The notes below the pieces were generated by a model. It had not been told where the DNA came from, searched no databases, and saw only the letters and a list, made by a program, of their open reading frames with translations. Made by a program: the position numbers and the translations under genes. From JBFWRK01 sp050248955 (GTDB taxonomy: Bacteria; Actinomycetota; Acidimicrobiia; Acidimicrobiales; Ilumatobacteraceae), in contig JBFWRK010000013.1 in the NCBI GenBank assembly GCA_050248955.1, positions 62,001 to 126,000 on the forward strand: a DNA stretch of 64,000 bases, written 5' to 3'. The number at the start of each line of letters is the position of its first letter. Within the stretch, counting starts at the first letter, position 1. This document shows, piece after piece, positions 34,707 through 42,334 of the stretch.

Positions 34707-36110
34707 TCAGAGCGGTAGGAACTCGACGCGACGGGCCGCGGGATCGGCGGAGACGAGCTGCAGCCGCAGATCGTCGCCGGGCTCGCTGCCGGGCTTGACC
34801 ACCCGTGCCATCACCGCGATGCCGTGGAGCTGCACCTTCGCGCCGTCGCGCTCGTCGGTGTCGACGACGACTGCGTCGAACACGTCTCCCTCGTGGCCGT
34901 GGAGCGCGACCGCCTCGACCAGGTCGATCGCGGCACGATCGACCTTGGACGAACGACTGTCGGCGCGACTCATCACCTCGGAGAGCTCGCCGAACGCCGT
35001 CGTCACGTACTCGGGTACCGACTCGCCGGCGCTCACCGCGATCGCAGCATCGAGCACGTATCGATCTGCCAGCCGCCGCAGTGGCGCTGTGGCGTGCACG
35101 TACGTCGCCGCGATCGCAGCGTGCCACGGCGGATCGCCCTCAGCGAACGGCGCGTACGATGCGCCCCCGCCGGCGCGGCGCACCGCGATCAGGAACGCCG
35201 CCGCGTTCGGATCGGCGGTGTCGAGCGAGCGTTGGAACGTTCGCAGGTCCATGTCCTTCGGCCAATCGACCGACAGTGCACGGGCAGTGTGGCGCAAGGC
35301 GCGCACCTCGCGCTCGTCCGGCTCGTCCATCACCCGGAACAAGCCGGTTCGAGCATCGAACAACGCTGCCGCGACCGCCAGGTTCGCGGCCAGCGAGAGC
35401 GCCGCGTTCTCGTCCTCGGTGGGCAGCCGCGGCCGAAGTCGGAGGAGGTAGTCGCCGGGTCGGTCAGGATCGGGCGTCACCTCCTGCTCCGGGAACTCGA
35501 CGCGGCTCGCGCCGCGACGATCCTCCGCCAGGCGGATCCGCTCGGCGAACGCGCGCAGCTGCTCTGGGAGCTCGCGCGGCTCCACCGTCTCGTACGCGAG
35601 CTTCGCTCGGCTCTTCACGACCACCCGCTCTGCGCTGCGCAACGCCACCTCGCCGTCGCGGTCGACCGCGACGGTCAGCAACACCGCTGGTCGCCGTTCA
35701 CCCGGGAGCAGGCTGGCGGCGCCTTCGGAGAGCACGGGTGGGTGGAGGTTCGCCTTGCCGTCGGGCAGGTACACCGTGACGCCGCGCTGCCAGAGTTCGC
35801 GCTCCATCGCGCCGCCCGGTTCGACGAACGCGCCGAGGTTCGCGATCGCATACCGCAGGACGAGGTCGTCACCGTCCTCCTCGATCGCGAACGCCTGGTC
35901 GAGGTCGGTCGCCGTTGCCGGGTCGAGCGTGACGAGCGGGAGATCGGTGCGGTCGGGGCGGTCGTGCTCCCGCCACGCAGCTGCTGCGGCATCGGCCTCG
36001 CGGAGGACCTCCTTCGAGAACTCGCCCGGGACGTCGAACTCGTCGCGGATCGCTGCGAGGCCGGCGGCCACCGTTGCGGCTGTGCCCGCGGTGGCCCGGA
36101 TGCGGCTCAT
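34707..36110 (-). CDS. RNB-domain ribonuclease lacking RNA-binding domains
   Basis: A 467-residue exoribonuclease-type protein. The RNB catalytic core is clear: VTLDPATATDLDQAFAIEED supplies the Asp cluster, YAIANLGAFVEPGGAMERE and RGVTVYLPDGKANLHPPVLSE follow, and the C-terminal active-site segment is ATYVHATAPLRRLADRYV. The cold-shock and S1 domains of RNase II/R are absent; only a short beta region (VFDAVVVDTDERDGAKVQLHG) follows, a layout common in actinobacteria. It degrades RNA 3' to 5' if active. ATG 36110 overlaps the echA stop by ATGA and it is the last gene of the moaE-mreB-echA operon. Confidence 0.9.
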   Translation of the reverse strand: MSRIRATAGTAATVAAGLAAIRDEFDVPGEFSKEVLREADAAAAAWREHDRPDRTDLPLVTLDPATATDLDQAFAIEEDGDDLVLRYAIANLGAFVEPGGAMERELWQRGVTVYLPDGKANLHPPVLSEGAASLLPGERRPAVLLTVAVDRDGEVALRSAERVVVKSRAKLAYETVEPRELPEQLRAFAERIRLAEDRRGASRVEFPEQEVTPDPDRPGDYLLRLRPRLPTEDENAALSLAANLAVAAALFDARTGLFRVMDEPDEREVRALRHTARALSVDWPKDMDLRTFQRSLDTADPNAAAFLIAVRRAGGGASYAPFAEGDPPWHAAIAATYVHATAPLRRLADRYVLDAAIAVSAGESVPEYVTTAFGELSEVMSRADSRSSKVDRAAIDLVEAVALHGHEGDVFDAVVVDTDERDGAKVQLHGIAVMARVVKPGSEPGDDLRLQLVSADPAARRVEFLPL

Positions 36111-36904
36111 CGCCCGATGAACCGCGGTGGCCGCTTCTCGAGGAACGCCTTGACGCCTTCGCGGTGATCCTCGGTCGTGAACAGCTCGGCGAGGTTCGTC
36201 GAGACCCAGGTGCCAATCTCGTGCCAGTCGGGGTCGAGCGCGTGGCGCAGCCCGGCCTTCAGCCGCTGAACGGCGAGCGGTGGGTTCGCGGCGATGCGCT
36301 CGGCGATGGCCATCGCCGTGGGCAGCAGCTCCTCGTGCGGAACGACGCGCGACACGAGGCCGATGCGCAACGCCTCGGCGGCGTCGATGACGTCACCCGT
36401 GAACAGCAGCTCGGCCGCCTTCTCGCGCCCGACGAGCTGGGCCAGCCGCCCGATGCCCGGTGCATCGCTCACGAGCCCGCGCAGCACGAACAGTTCGCCG
36501 AACTTCGCCCGCTCGCTCGCCACTCGGATGTCGGCCATGACCGCGAGCTCCATCCCCCAGCCCACCGCGGCGCCGTTGACGGCCGCGATCACGGGCACGT
36601 TCGTGTGGAGCAGTGCGTCTGCCGCCGGGGTGAGGCGGGGACCACCGCGCTCGGCCGAGGCGGTGTTCGGCGCCCGGCCGCCTTCACCGCCGCCCATCAC
36701 CTGGCGCACGTCGTCGCCCGAGCAGAACGCCGGATCCTCGCCCGTCACGACGAGACATCGCGCCGTCGTCGTGCGCACGGCGTGCTCGAGGTCGCGGTAC
36801 ATGGCCATCGTCAACGCGTTCCGCGCCGCGGGCCGGGCGAGCGTCAGCACAGCGACGTCGCCATGCTCCTCGTAGCGCACGTCGTCGCTGCCGGCGAACG
36901 CCAT
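36107..36904 (-). CDS. Enoyl-CoA hydratase/isomerase family protein
   Basis: A 265-residue crotonase-fold protein. TLARPAARNALTMAMYRDLEHA is the N-terminal motif, LVVTGEDPAFCSGDDV is the first oxyanion-hole segment, and VIAAVNGAAVGWGMELAVMADI contains the signature loop. The usual first catalytic Glu (A-V-x-G-x-x-x-G-G-G-x-x-L/E) is hard to place, and the second catalytic region reads PGIGRLAQLVGREKAAELLFTG. Fatty acid beta-oxidation is likely but the substrate is not fixed. It starts three bases after the mreB stop and overlaps the RNB gene, an unusual operon partner for cell-shape genes. Confidence 0.88.
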   Translation of the reverse strand: MAFAGSDDVRYEEHGDVAVLTLARPAARNALTMAMYRDLEHAVRTTTARCLVVTGEDPAFCSGDDVRQVMGGGEGGRAPNTASAERGGPRLTPAADALLHTNVPVIAAVNGAAVGWGMELAVMADIRVASERAKFGELFVLRGLVSDAPGIGRLAQLVGREKAAELLFTGDVIDAAEALRIGLVSRVVPHEELLPTAMAIAERIAANPPLAVQRLKAGLRHALDPDWHEIGTWVSTNLAELFTTEDHREGVKAFLEKRPPRFIGR

Positions 36905-36907
36905 CTG

Positions 36908-37912
36908 CTACCTCCGGGCCCCCATGAACATCCCCTTCAGGGCCTCGTAGTGCTCGATGCAATGGCCGGCGCCGAGGACGACCGCCTCGAGCGGCATCGG
37001 CGACATGTGGACCGGCACCTCGGTCTCCCGCTGGATCCGCTGCGCGAGCCCGCGCAGCATGCCACCGCCGCCGCAGAGGAACACGCCACGGATCAGGAAG
37101 TCCTGGGCGAGCTCGGGCGGCGCCTTCGCGAGGCAACGGATGACGGACTGCACGACCGACGTGACGACGTCCTCGATCGCACCGCGGATCTCGTCGGGCG
37201 TCAGCACGATCGTCTTCGGCAGGCCGCTCATGAGGTCGCGCCCGCGCACTTCGGCGTTGGACTCGTCGGGCGTGGGATCGGCGCTCCCGATGGCGACCTT
37301 GATCTCTTCCGCAGTGCGCTCGCCGATCGCGATGCCGTGCTCCCGACGGATGTAGTTCTGGATCGCGGCGTCGATGTCGAAGCTGCCGACGCGCACCGCT
37401 TCGAGCGCGACGATGCCGCCCAGCGAGATGACGGCGGTTTCACTCGTGCCGCCGCCGATGTCGATGACCATGTTGCCGACCGGCTCGTCGATCGGTAGGT
37501 CGGCGCCGATCGCGGCGGCCATGGGCTGCTCGATCAACTGGGCGTCGGCGGCGCCGGCGCGTCGAGCTGCATCGGTGACAGCGCGCCGCTCGACTTCGGT
37601 GATCGCCGACGGAACGCAGATGACGACCTTCGGCCGGTTGAATCGCGTCACCCCGACGCGTTGCAGGAGCAGCCGGATCATCCGCTCGGTGATGTCGAAG
37701 TCAGTGATCGCACCGCCTCGCAGCGGACGGACCGCGACGATGTACCCGGGGGTGCGCCCGATCATCTGCCAGGCCTCGCGACCGGTCGCGAGCACCTCGC
37801 CTGTCTGCCGGTTGAGCGCGATGACGGACGGCTCGTTGAGCACGATGCCGCGCCCCTTCATGTAGACGAGCGTGTTCGCGGTGCCGAGGTCGATCGCCAG
37901 GTCACGTGCCAG
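36908..37912 (-). CDS. mreB: Rod-shape protein MreB with apparent CTG start
   Basis: A 334-residue bacterial actin that organises cell-wall synthesis. Actin motifs are complete: ARDLAIDLGTANTLVY (phosphate 1), PVGNMVIDIGGGTSETAVIS (phosphate 2) and RGVFLCGGGGMLRGLAQRI (adenosine). The first available ATG (37861) would cut off phosphate 1. Reading back in frame, the only initiator before an in-frame TGA at 37921-37919 is CTG at 37912, preceded by a GGAAGGGG ribosome site about nine bases upstream. That TGA is the stop of the upstream membrane protein gene. No mreC/mreD is next to it. Confidence 0.93.
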   Translation of the reverse strand: MARDLAIDLGTANTLVYMKGRGIVLNEPSVIALNRQTGEVLATGREAWQMIGRTPGYIVAVRPLRGGAITDFDITERMIRLLLQRVGVTRFNRPKVVICVPSAITEVERRAVTDAARRAGAADAQLIEQPMAAAIGADLPIDEPVGNMVIDIGGGTSETAVISLGGIVALEAVRVGSFDIDAAIQNYIRREHGIAIGERTAEEIKVAIGSADPTPDESNAEVRGRDLMSGLPKTIVLTPDEIRGAIEDVVTSVVQSVIRCLAKAPPELAQDFLIRGVFLCGGGGMLRGLAQRIQRETEVPVHMSPMPLEAVVLGAGHCIEHYEALKGMFMGARR

Positions 37913-37918
37913 CTTGGG

Positions 37919-38107
37919 TCACCCCTTCCGCTCGTTGCGAGCGTCTCGGACGCGATCCGTCACGCCGCGGCGCGAGTCGGACGAGAGCGCATCCATGTGC
38001 CGGCGGAAGGTGGCGATGCCGTCAGGCGCCCGCCGGGCGCGTTGGCGGACGATGGCATAGGCGATGAATCCGGCGACGAGGACGATCGCGACGACGAGCC
38101 ATTCCAT
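37919..38107 (-). CDS. Small single-pass membrane protein, unknown
   Basis: A 62-residue protein with an N-terminal membrane helix (WLVVAIVLVAGFIAYAIV) followed by a strongly basic cytoplasmic tail (RQRARRAPDG, MDALSSDSRRGVTDRVRDA). Its ATG overlaps the moaE stop by one base (TGATG) and its stop lies six bases before the CTG of mreB. It is therefore translationally linked to both, and may be an MreB-linked membrane factor. The family is not recognised; the real gene is much shorter than the open frame. Confidence 0.65.
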   Translation of the reverse strand: MEWLVVAIVLVAGFIAYAIVRQRARRAPDGIATFRRHMDALSSDSRRGVTDRVRDARNERKG

Positions 38108-38586
38108 CAGCGCTCGCCTTCGACCGCTGACGCATCGACGAGGTGCTGGGCGCCGAGCGCCCAATCGGCGCCGCCGTTCCACGCCTCGTGCTTCCAGATC
38201 GGCACGCTCGCCTTCAGCGCGTCGATCCCGAACCGCGCCGCAGCGAACGCCTCGGGACGGTGCGGCGTGGAGACGACGACGAGCACGGAGGACTCGCCGA
38301 GCTCGAGACGGCCGAGCCGGTGGAGCAGGACGACGCGACCGGCGTCCGGCCACCGCGAGCGCAGCTCGTCCACGATGGCGTGGAGCTTCGGCATCGCCTG
38401 CTCCTCGTACGCCTCGTACGTGAGGTGCCGCACATCGTCCCGACCATCGGCGTGATCGCGCACGGTGCCCGAGAACATCACCACGGCACCGCAGTGGGGC
38501 AGCACGGCCCATTCGTAGGCCGCGCCGACCGGGAGTAGCTCCTCGGTGAGGGCGATCCAGGTGTCCCCGGTGGTGGGCGCGTGCAC
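38107..38586 (-). CDS. moaE: Molybdopterin synthase catalytic subunit MoaE
   Basis: A 159-residue MoaE. HCGAVVMFSGTVRDHADG is followed by VRHLTYEAYEEQAMPKLHAIV, then VVLLHRLGRLELGESSVLVVV and PHRPEAFAAARFGIDALKASVPIWKHEAW, which contains the catalytic Lys residues. It inserts sulfur from the MoaD thiocarboxylate into precursor Z to make molybdopterin. The start is GTG 38586. No other moa gene is in the window, so MoaD and MoaC must lie elsewhere. It opens the operon that continues with the 62-aa membrane protein and mreB. Confidence 0.92.
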   Translation of the reverse strand: MHAPTTGDTWIALTEELLPVGAAYEWAVLPHCGAVVMFSGTVRDHADGRDDVRHLTYEAYEEQAMPKLHAIVDELRSRWPDAGRVVLLHRLGRLELGESSVLVVVSTPHRPEAFAAARFGIDALKASVPIWKHEAWNGGADWALGAQHLVDASAVEGER

Positions 38587-38680
38587 GTTCGCATGGTAGC
38601 CGTACCCAGCCCGAACCGGCCCGGACCGGGGGTGGGGCCCGCGGCCTACTCGGCGGCGCGCGTCACTAGGGTTGATCGTC

Positions 38681-40039
38681 GTGGAGAACTGTGACGATTG
38701 GAGCGAGCGCCGGGAGGAGGACCCTGGCGGCGACTATCCATCCGCACCCACACCTCCGCACGAACGTCTCTGGCGCCACCCCTCCGAGCTCGCCGCGAAC
38801 ACCGTCCGCGAGATGCCGACGGCAACCGCCATCGGACGCGGGTTCTTCATCGTGACCGGCGTCGCGGTCATCGCCTTCGCCTTCGGCCTGGTGCGCGTGC
38901 TCTCGTCCGAGCCGGGGAGCTCCGTCGTCGCCGGCGGCGCCAGCAGCGTCGATCCGCAACCACTCCCGACCACCGCGTCGCTGCCGTCGCCCTCCGCCAG
39001 CGTTCGCGCCACGCCGAGCACCACGGCGCCACCACTGACGACGATCTCGATCTCCGTCCCGACGAGCTCGGTCCCGGCGCCGCCACAGACGCTGCTCACA
39101 TCGCTCGGCACCTCCGCCATCGTCTGGGCGGACGGCACGTGGGCGGTCACATCGGCCGGAGCGCTGACGGTGGGGCAGTCCACGGACGTGCAGCTGCCCG
39201 ACGGTGAGTCCCGTACCGCCACGGTCGTCGCCGTCGACGACGCGTCCGGGCTCGCGCTGCTCGCCCTGGCCGAGCCGGACGGGACGATGCCGCCGGCGCC
39301 CGAGATCGCCTCCTTGCCGGCGGCGGGGAGCACGGTGCTCGCCGTTGCCCGGAACGGCACGTCGGTCAACGCGACGCTCGTCGCCGAGAACGGCCAGTTG
39401 CTCGTGCAGCCCGACGAGCCCGCCGAGCTCAACGACGGTGCGCCGCTCACCGACCAGAACGGCTTCGTCGTGGGCCTCTGCAGCCGATCCGCGGACGGTC
39501 GCACCCGGGCGCTCGACCTGTCGTCCGTGCGCGAGCTCGTCAAGTCGCTCCCTGGCGGGTGGATCGGTGTGTCAGGTCGTCTCGAGCGCGGCGGTGTCGC
39601 CGTGATCGATGTCGTCGCCGGCTCACCAGCCGAAGCCGCCGGTCTCCAGGTCGGTGACCTGATCGTGCGGCTCGACGGCCACGAGGTGTCCGAGCTCGAC
39701 CGCTTCTCGCGCGATGTCCGCCGGCAGCTCCCCGGTTCCACGATGGTGATCACCGTGCAGCGCGGCGACCAGTCGTTCGAGCTGACCGTCACCGTCGGCG
39801 ACCGCCTGGACCAGCAGTCGAGCACCACGACCTCCGTGACCACGACGGTGGCAGTGACCACGATCGCACCGCCCGCGACCACGCGGGCGCCGACCACGAC
39901 CACTGCGCCGACGACGGCTACGCCGACGACGTCAGCCGTGACCGTGCCCGACGGATCGTCAACATCAACAACGCCAGCGCCCCCAACGACAACAGCGACA
40001 TCGCGGTCAGCGACAGCTCCTGCTTCCGCTTGGGAGTGA
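38681..40039 (+). CDS. HtrA-like membrane pseudoprotease with PDZ domain
   Basis: A 452-residue protein. The cytoplasmic start has the PPHERLWRHPSELA motif common in actinobacterial S1C proteins. One membrane helix (about 53-75) and a Thr/Pro/Ser linker follow, then a trypsin-fold domain and a PDZ domain (VIDVVAGSPAEAAGLQVGDLIVRLDG). The protease domain looks inactive: where HtrA has G-N-S-G-G-P-L, this protein has ELNDGAPLTDQNG, so the Ser is replaced. No H-x-x-x catalytic His motif is evident. The C-terminal 60 residues are Thr/Pro/Ala-rich. GTG 38681 is preferred over TTG 38672. The 3' end overlaps the convergent SDR gene by 122 bases. Confidence 0.8.
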   Translation: MENCDDWSERREEDPGGDYPSAPTPPHERLWRHPSELAANTVREMPTATAIGRGFFIVTGVAVIAFAFGLVRVLSSEPGSSVVAGGASSVDPQPLPTTASLPSPSASVRATPSTTAPPLTTISISVPTSSVPAPPQTLLTSLGTSAIVWADGTWAVTSAGALTVGQSTDVQLPDGESRTATVVAVDDASGLALLALAEPDGTMPPAPEIASLPAAGSTVLAVARNGTSVNATLVAENGQLLVQPDEPAELNDGAPLTDQNGFVVGLCSRSADGRTRALDLSSVRELVKSLPGGWIGVSGRLERGGVAVIDVVAGSPAEAAGLQVGDLIVRLDGHEVSELDRFSRDVRRQLPGSTMVITVQRGDQSFELTVTVGDRLDQQSSTTTSVTTTVAVTTIAPPATTRAPTTTTAPTTATPTTSAVTVPDGSSTSTTPAPPTTTATSRSATAPASAWE

Positions 40040-40892
40040 GCATCGTCCACCACTTCGCTTCGGTGCCCTCGACGTACGCCTGCTCGTTCGTGGTCGTCGG
40101 CACCCAACCCGCGGCGCGCAGGCGATCACTGGCGACCAGCCACGGGTGGCGGGCATAGGGCCGCAGTCCCGGCGGGATCGGGCCGCGCTGGAACCGCCAG
40201 CGGAGATCGGCGACGTGCTCGGCGAGCCATGACGGCAAGCGCAGCCGGGGCGGCGTGCCCGCGAGCGCGCGGACCGTCTCGCCAGGGATCCACCCGTCCG
40301 CAGCGACGTTGTACACCCCGTCGAGGCGTTGATCGTGGGCGAGCACGACCGCTGATGCAAGGTCGTCGAGGTGCAGGAACTGTGCTGGCGGGTCGTCCTC
40401 GTCGATGCGCGACCCGAGCCCGGCGGCGAGCGCACGCACGACGCTCGAGGTGCCGTCGGCGGCGAGCGCGAGCGCGGGGCGCAGGACCGCGACGCTGCGT
40501 CCCGGGGCGGAGGTCCGCCACTCGTCCGCGAGCTGCTCCACCTGCGCGACCTGCTCGACGAACGCGAACCCCGGGTCAGGGCGCAGCGGCGCGTCCTCGG
40601 TGAGCGGGACCGGGTTGTTCGGCCATGCGCCGTAGACCATCGCCGACGAGAGCAGCACGACGTGGTTGACGCCTGACGCGGTCGCCGTGTCGAGCACGCG
40701 CTGGGTGATGTCGACCGCGTTCATCCGCCGGCTGGCGAGCGCGTCGTGGTCGCCGGCGGCGAGATGGACGAGCTGGTCAGCGGCGAGAACGCCCGGCTCG
40801 GACCCCACGAGCTCGACCACGGTGTCGCCGTGCAACGACGCGGCCACCCGCCGGCCGAGCCCGCTCCGTGCCCCTGTCAGCAGCGTCACCAT
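39918..40892 (-). CDS. NAD-dependent epimerase/dehydratase (extended SDR) with C-terminal membrane helix
   Basis: A 324-residue protein. The Rossmann start MVTLLTGARSGLGRRVAASL carries the GxxGxxG nucleotide motif, VHLAAGDHDALASRRMNAVDI is typical of extended SDRs, and VVLLSSAMVYG marks the active-site Ser/Tyr region (Tyr is followed by G, and the canonical Y-x-x-x-K is not obvious). The C-terminus has a hydrophobic anchor (LSLTAMSLLSLGALALLML) and a basic tail. The open frame upstream of ATG 40892 is spurious. The anchor is encoded in DNA that also encodes the C-terminus of the convergent HtrA-like gene. Confidence 0.82.
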   Translation of the reverse strand: MVTLLTGARSGLGRRVAASLHGDTVVELVGSEPGVLAADQLVHLAAGDHDALASRRMNAVDITQRVLDTATASGVNHVVLLSSAMVYGAWPNNPVPLTEDAPLRPDPGFAFVEQVAQVEQLADEWRTSAPGRSVAVLRPALALAADGTSSVVRALAAGLGSRIDEDDPPAQFLHLDDLASAVVLAHDQRLDGVYNVAADGWIPGETVRALAGTPPRLRLPSWLAEHVADLRWRFQRGPIPPGLRPYARHPWLVASDRLRAAGWVPTTTNEQAYVEGTEAKWWTMLTPKRKQELSLTAMSLLSLGALALLMLTIRRARSRLTSSA

Positions 40893-40935
40893 CGACCTCG
40901 AGGGTAGAGCACGCAGCACCCTTAGAGTTGGGGGC

Positions 40936-42132
40936 GTGTCCACTCCCGAGGAACCGGACCCGCAGAACCCCTTCGCCGGCATCCCGATGTTCGGCGAGAT
41001 GATGCGCATGCTGCAGTCGCAGGGTCCCATCAGCTGGGACCTGGCTCGCCAGTTCGCGATGACGACGGCGACGCACGGTGCCGTCGAGCGCAACGTCGAC
41101 CCGGCGGTGCGGATCTCGTTCCAGGATCTCGGCCGGGTCGCTGAGCTGCACGTGCAGAACCTCACCGGCCTGCCGACCACGGTGGAGGGGCGTGCCGTCG
41201 AGATCGTGCCCACGACGCCGGGCGTCTGGGCGCAACGCACGCTCGACGCCTACCGCCCGTTGGTCAACGAGCTCGCCACCTCGCTCGGCCAACGCCCTGC
41301 CGCCGAGGCGGCCGACGAGGACGACGACCCCGCGTTCGCGATGATGGCCGGGCTCAGCTCGATGCTCGCACCGGCGATGCTCGGGATGGCGATCGGCTCG
41401 ATGGTCGGCCAGCTCGCGGCGCGAGCATTCGGCCAGTACGACCTGCCGATCCCGCGGGAGCAGCGCGGCGAGCTGCTCGTCGTGGCCGCGACGGTCGACG
41501 CGTTCGCCGCCGACTGGAGCCTCCCTGTCGACGAGATGCGGCTCTGGGTCTGCCTGCAGGAGCTCGCCGCCCACACGGTGCTGAACGTCGCCCACGTCCG
41601 TGAGCACGTGAGCGGGCTGGTCCGCCGACACGTCGCCGGCTTCCGCCCGGATCCGTCGGCGGTGATGGACAAGCTCGGCGCGCTCGATCTCGGCGATGCC
41701 GATGCGATGTCCGCGCTGCAGCGCACGCTCGGCGATCCCGAGGTGCTGCTCGGCGCGGTGCAGACGCCGGAGCAGCGCGCCCAGCTCCCGCTCCTCGACG
41801 CGATCGTCTCGGTGATCGTCGGCTACGTCGACCACATCGTCGATCGTGCCGCCGCGGCCTTGATCGGCTCGTCGGGCCGCATCGCCGAAGCGGCCCGCCG
41901 TCGCCGCGTCGAGGCCTCCCCGGAGGACGTCTTCGTCGAGCGGCTGTTCGGGCTCACGCTCACCCGCACGCAGGTCGAACGCGGCCGGAACTTCGTCCAG
42001 GGCGTCGTCGAGCGGGCGGGCGACGAGGGGCTGCAGCGGCTCTTCCGCAGCGCGGTCGAGCTGCCGACACCAGCCGAAGTCGACGCACCCGGCCTCTGGC
42101 TCGCTCGCATCGAGTTCCCCACCGACGACTGA
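40936..42132 (+). CDS. DUF2342/zincin-like protein with altered HExxH
   Basis: A 398-residue protein of the actinobacterial DUF2342 (TIGR03624-type) putative metalloprotease family. IPMFGEMMRMLQSQGPISWDLARQ and MLAPAMLGMAIGSMVGQLAARAFGQYDLPIP are characteristic. The family zinc-binding helix normally reads L-x-x-H-E-x-x-H; here it is WVCLQELAAHTVLN, with Gln208 in place of the first His while Glu209 and His213 remain. GTG 40936 is chosen; the frame upstream is a shadow of the divergent SDR. After the stop, about 200 bases up to the MFS gene hold no gene. Catalytic activity is doubtful. Confidence 0.8.
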   Translation: MSTPEEPDPQNPFAGIPMFGEMMRMLQSQGPISWDLARQFAMTTATHGAVERNVDPAVRISFQDLGRVAELHVQNLTGLPTTVEGRAVEIVPTTPGVWAQRTLDAYRPLVNELATSLGQRPAAEAADEDDDPAFAMMAGLSSMLAPAMLGMAIGSMVGQLAARAFGQYDLPIPREQRGELLVVAATVDAFAADWSLPVDEMRLWVCLQELAAHTVLNVAHVREHVSGLVRRHVAGFRPDPSAVMDKLGALDLGDADAMSALQRTLGDPEVLLGAVQTPEQRAQLPLLDAIVSVIVGYVDHIVDRAAAALIGSSGRIAEAARRRRVEASPEDVFVERLFGLTLTRTQVERGRNFVQGVVERAGDEGLQRLFRSAVELPTPAEVDAPGLWLARIEFPTDD

Positions 42133-42334
42133 CAGCAGCTCCCGACCGACGCACGCCGGCCCCGCAATCCCGACCACGGCCGTCCGCGCCTTTGTGGCAT
42201 CTGGTCTGCTGGCGGTCTCTGCTCGGGCGAGGTCGTTGGATGTCCGGATCGGAGCGGAGAACCGGCCGGGAGTCGTCGGCGAGCAGAGAACCGGGGGAGC
42301 GTGAGCAGACCCAACTGGGGTCGAGCGGTCGAGC

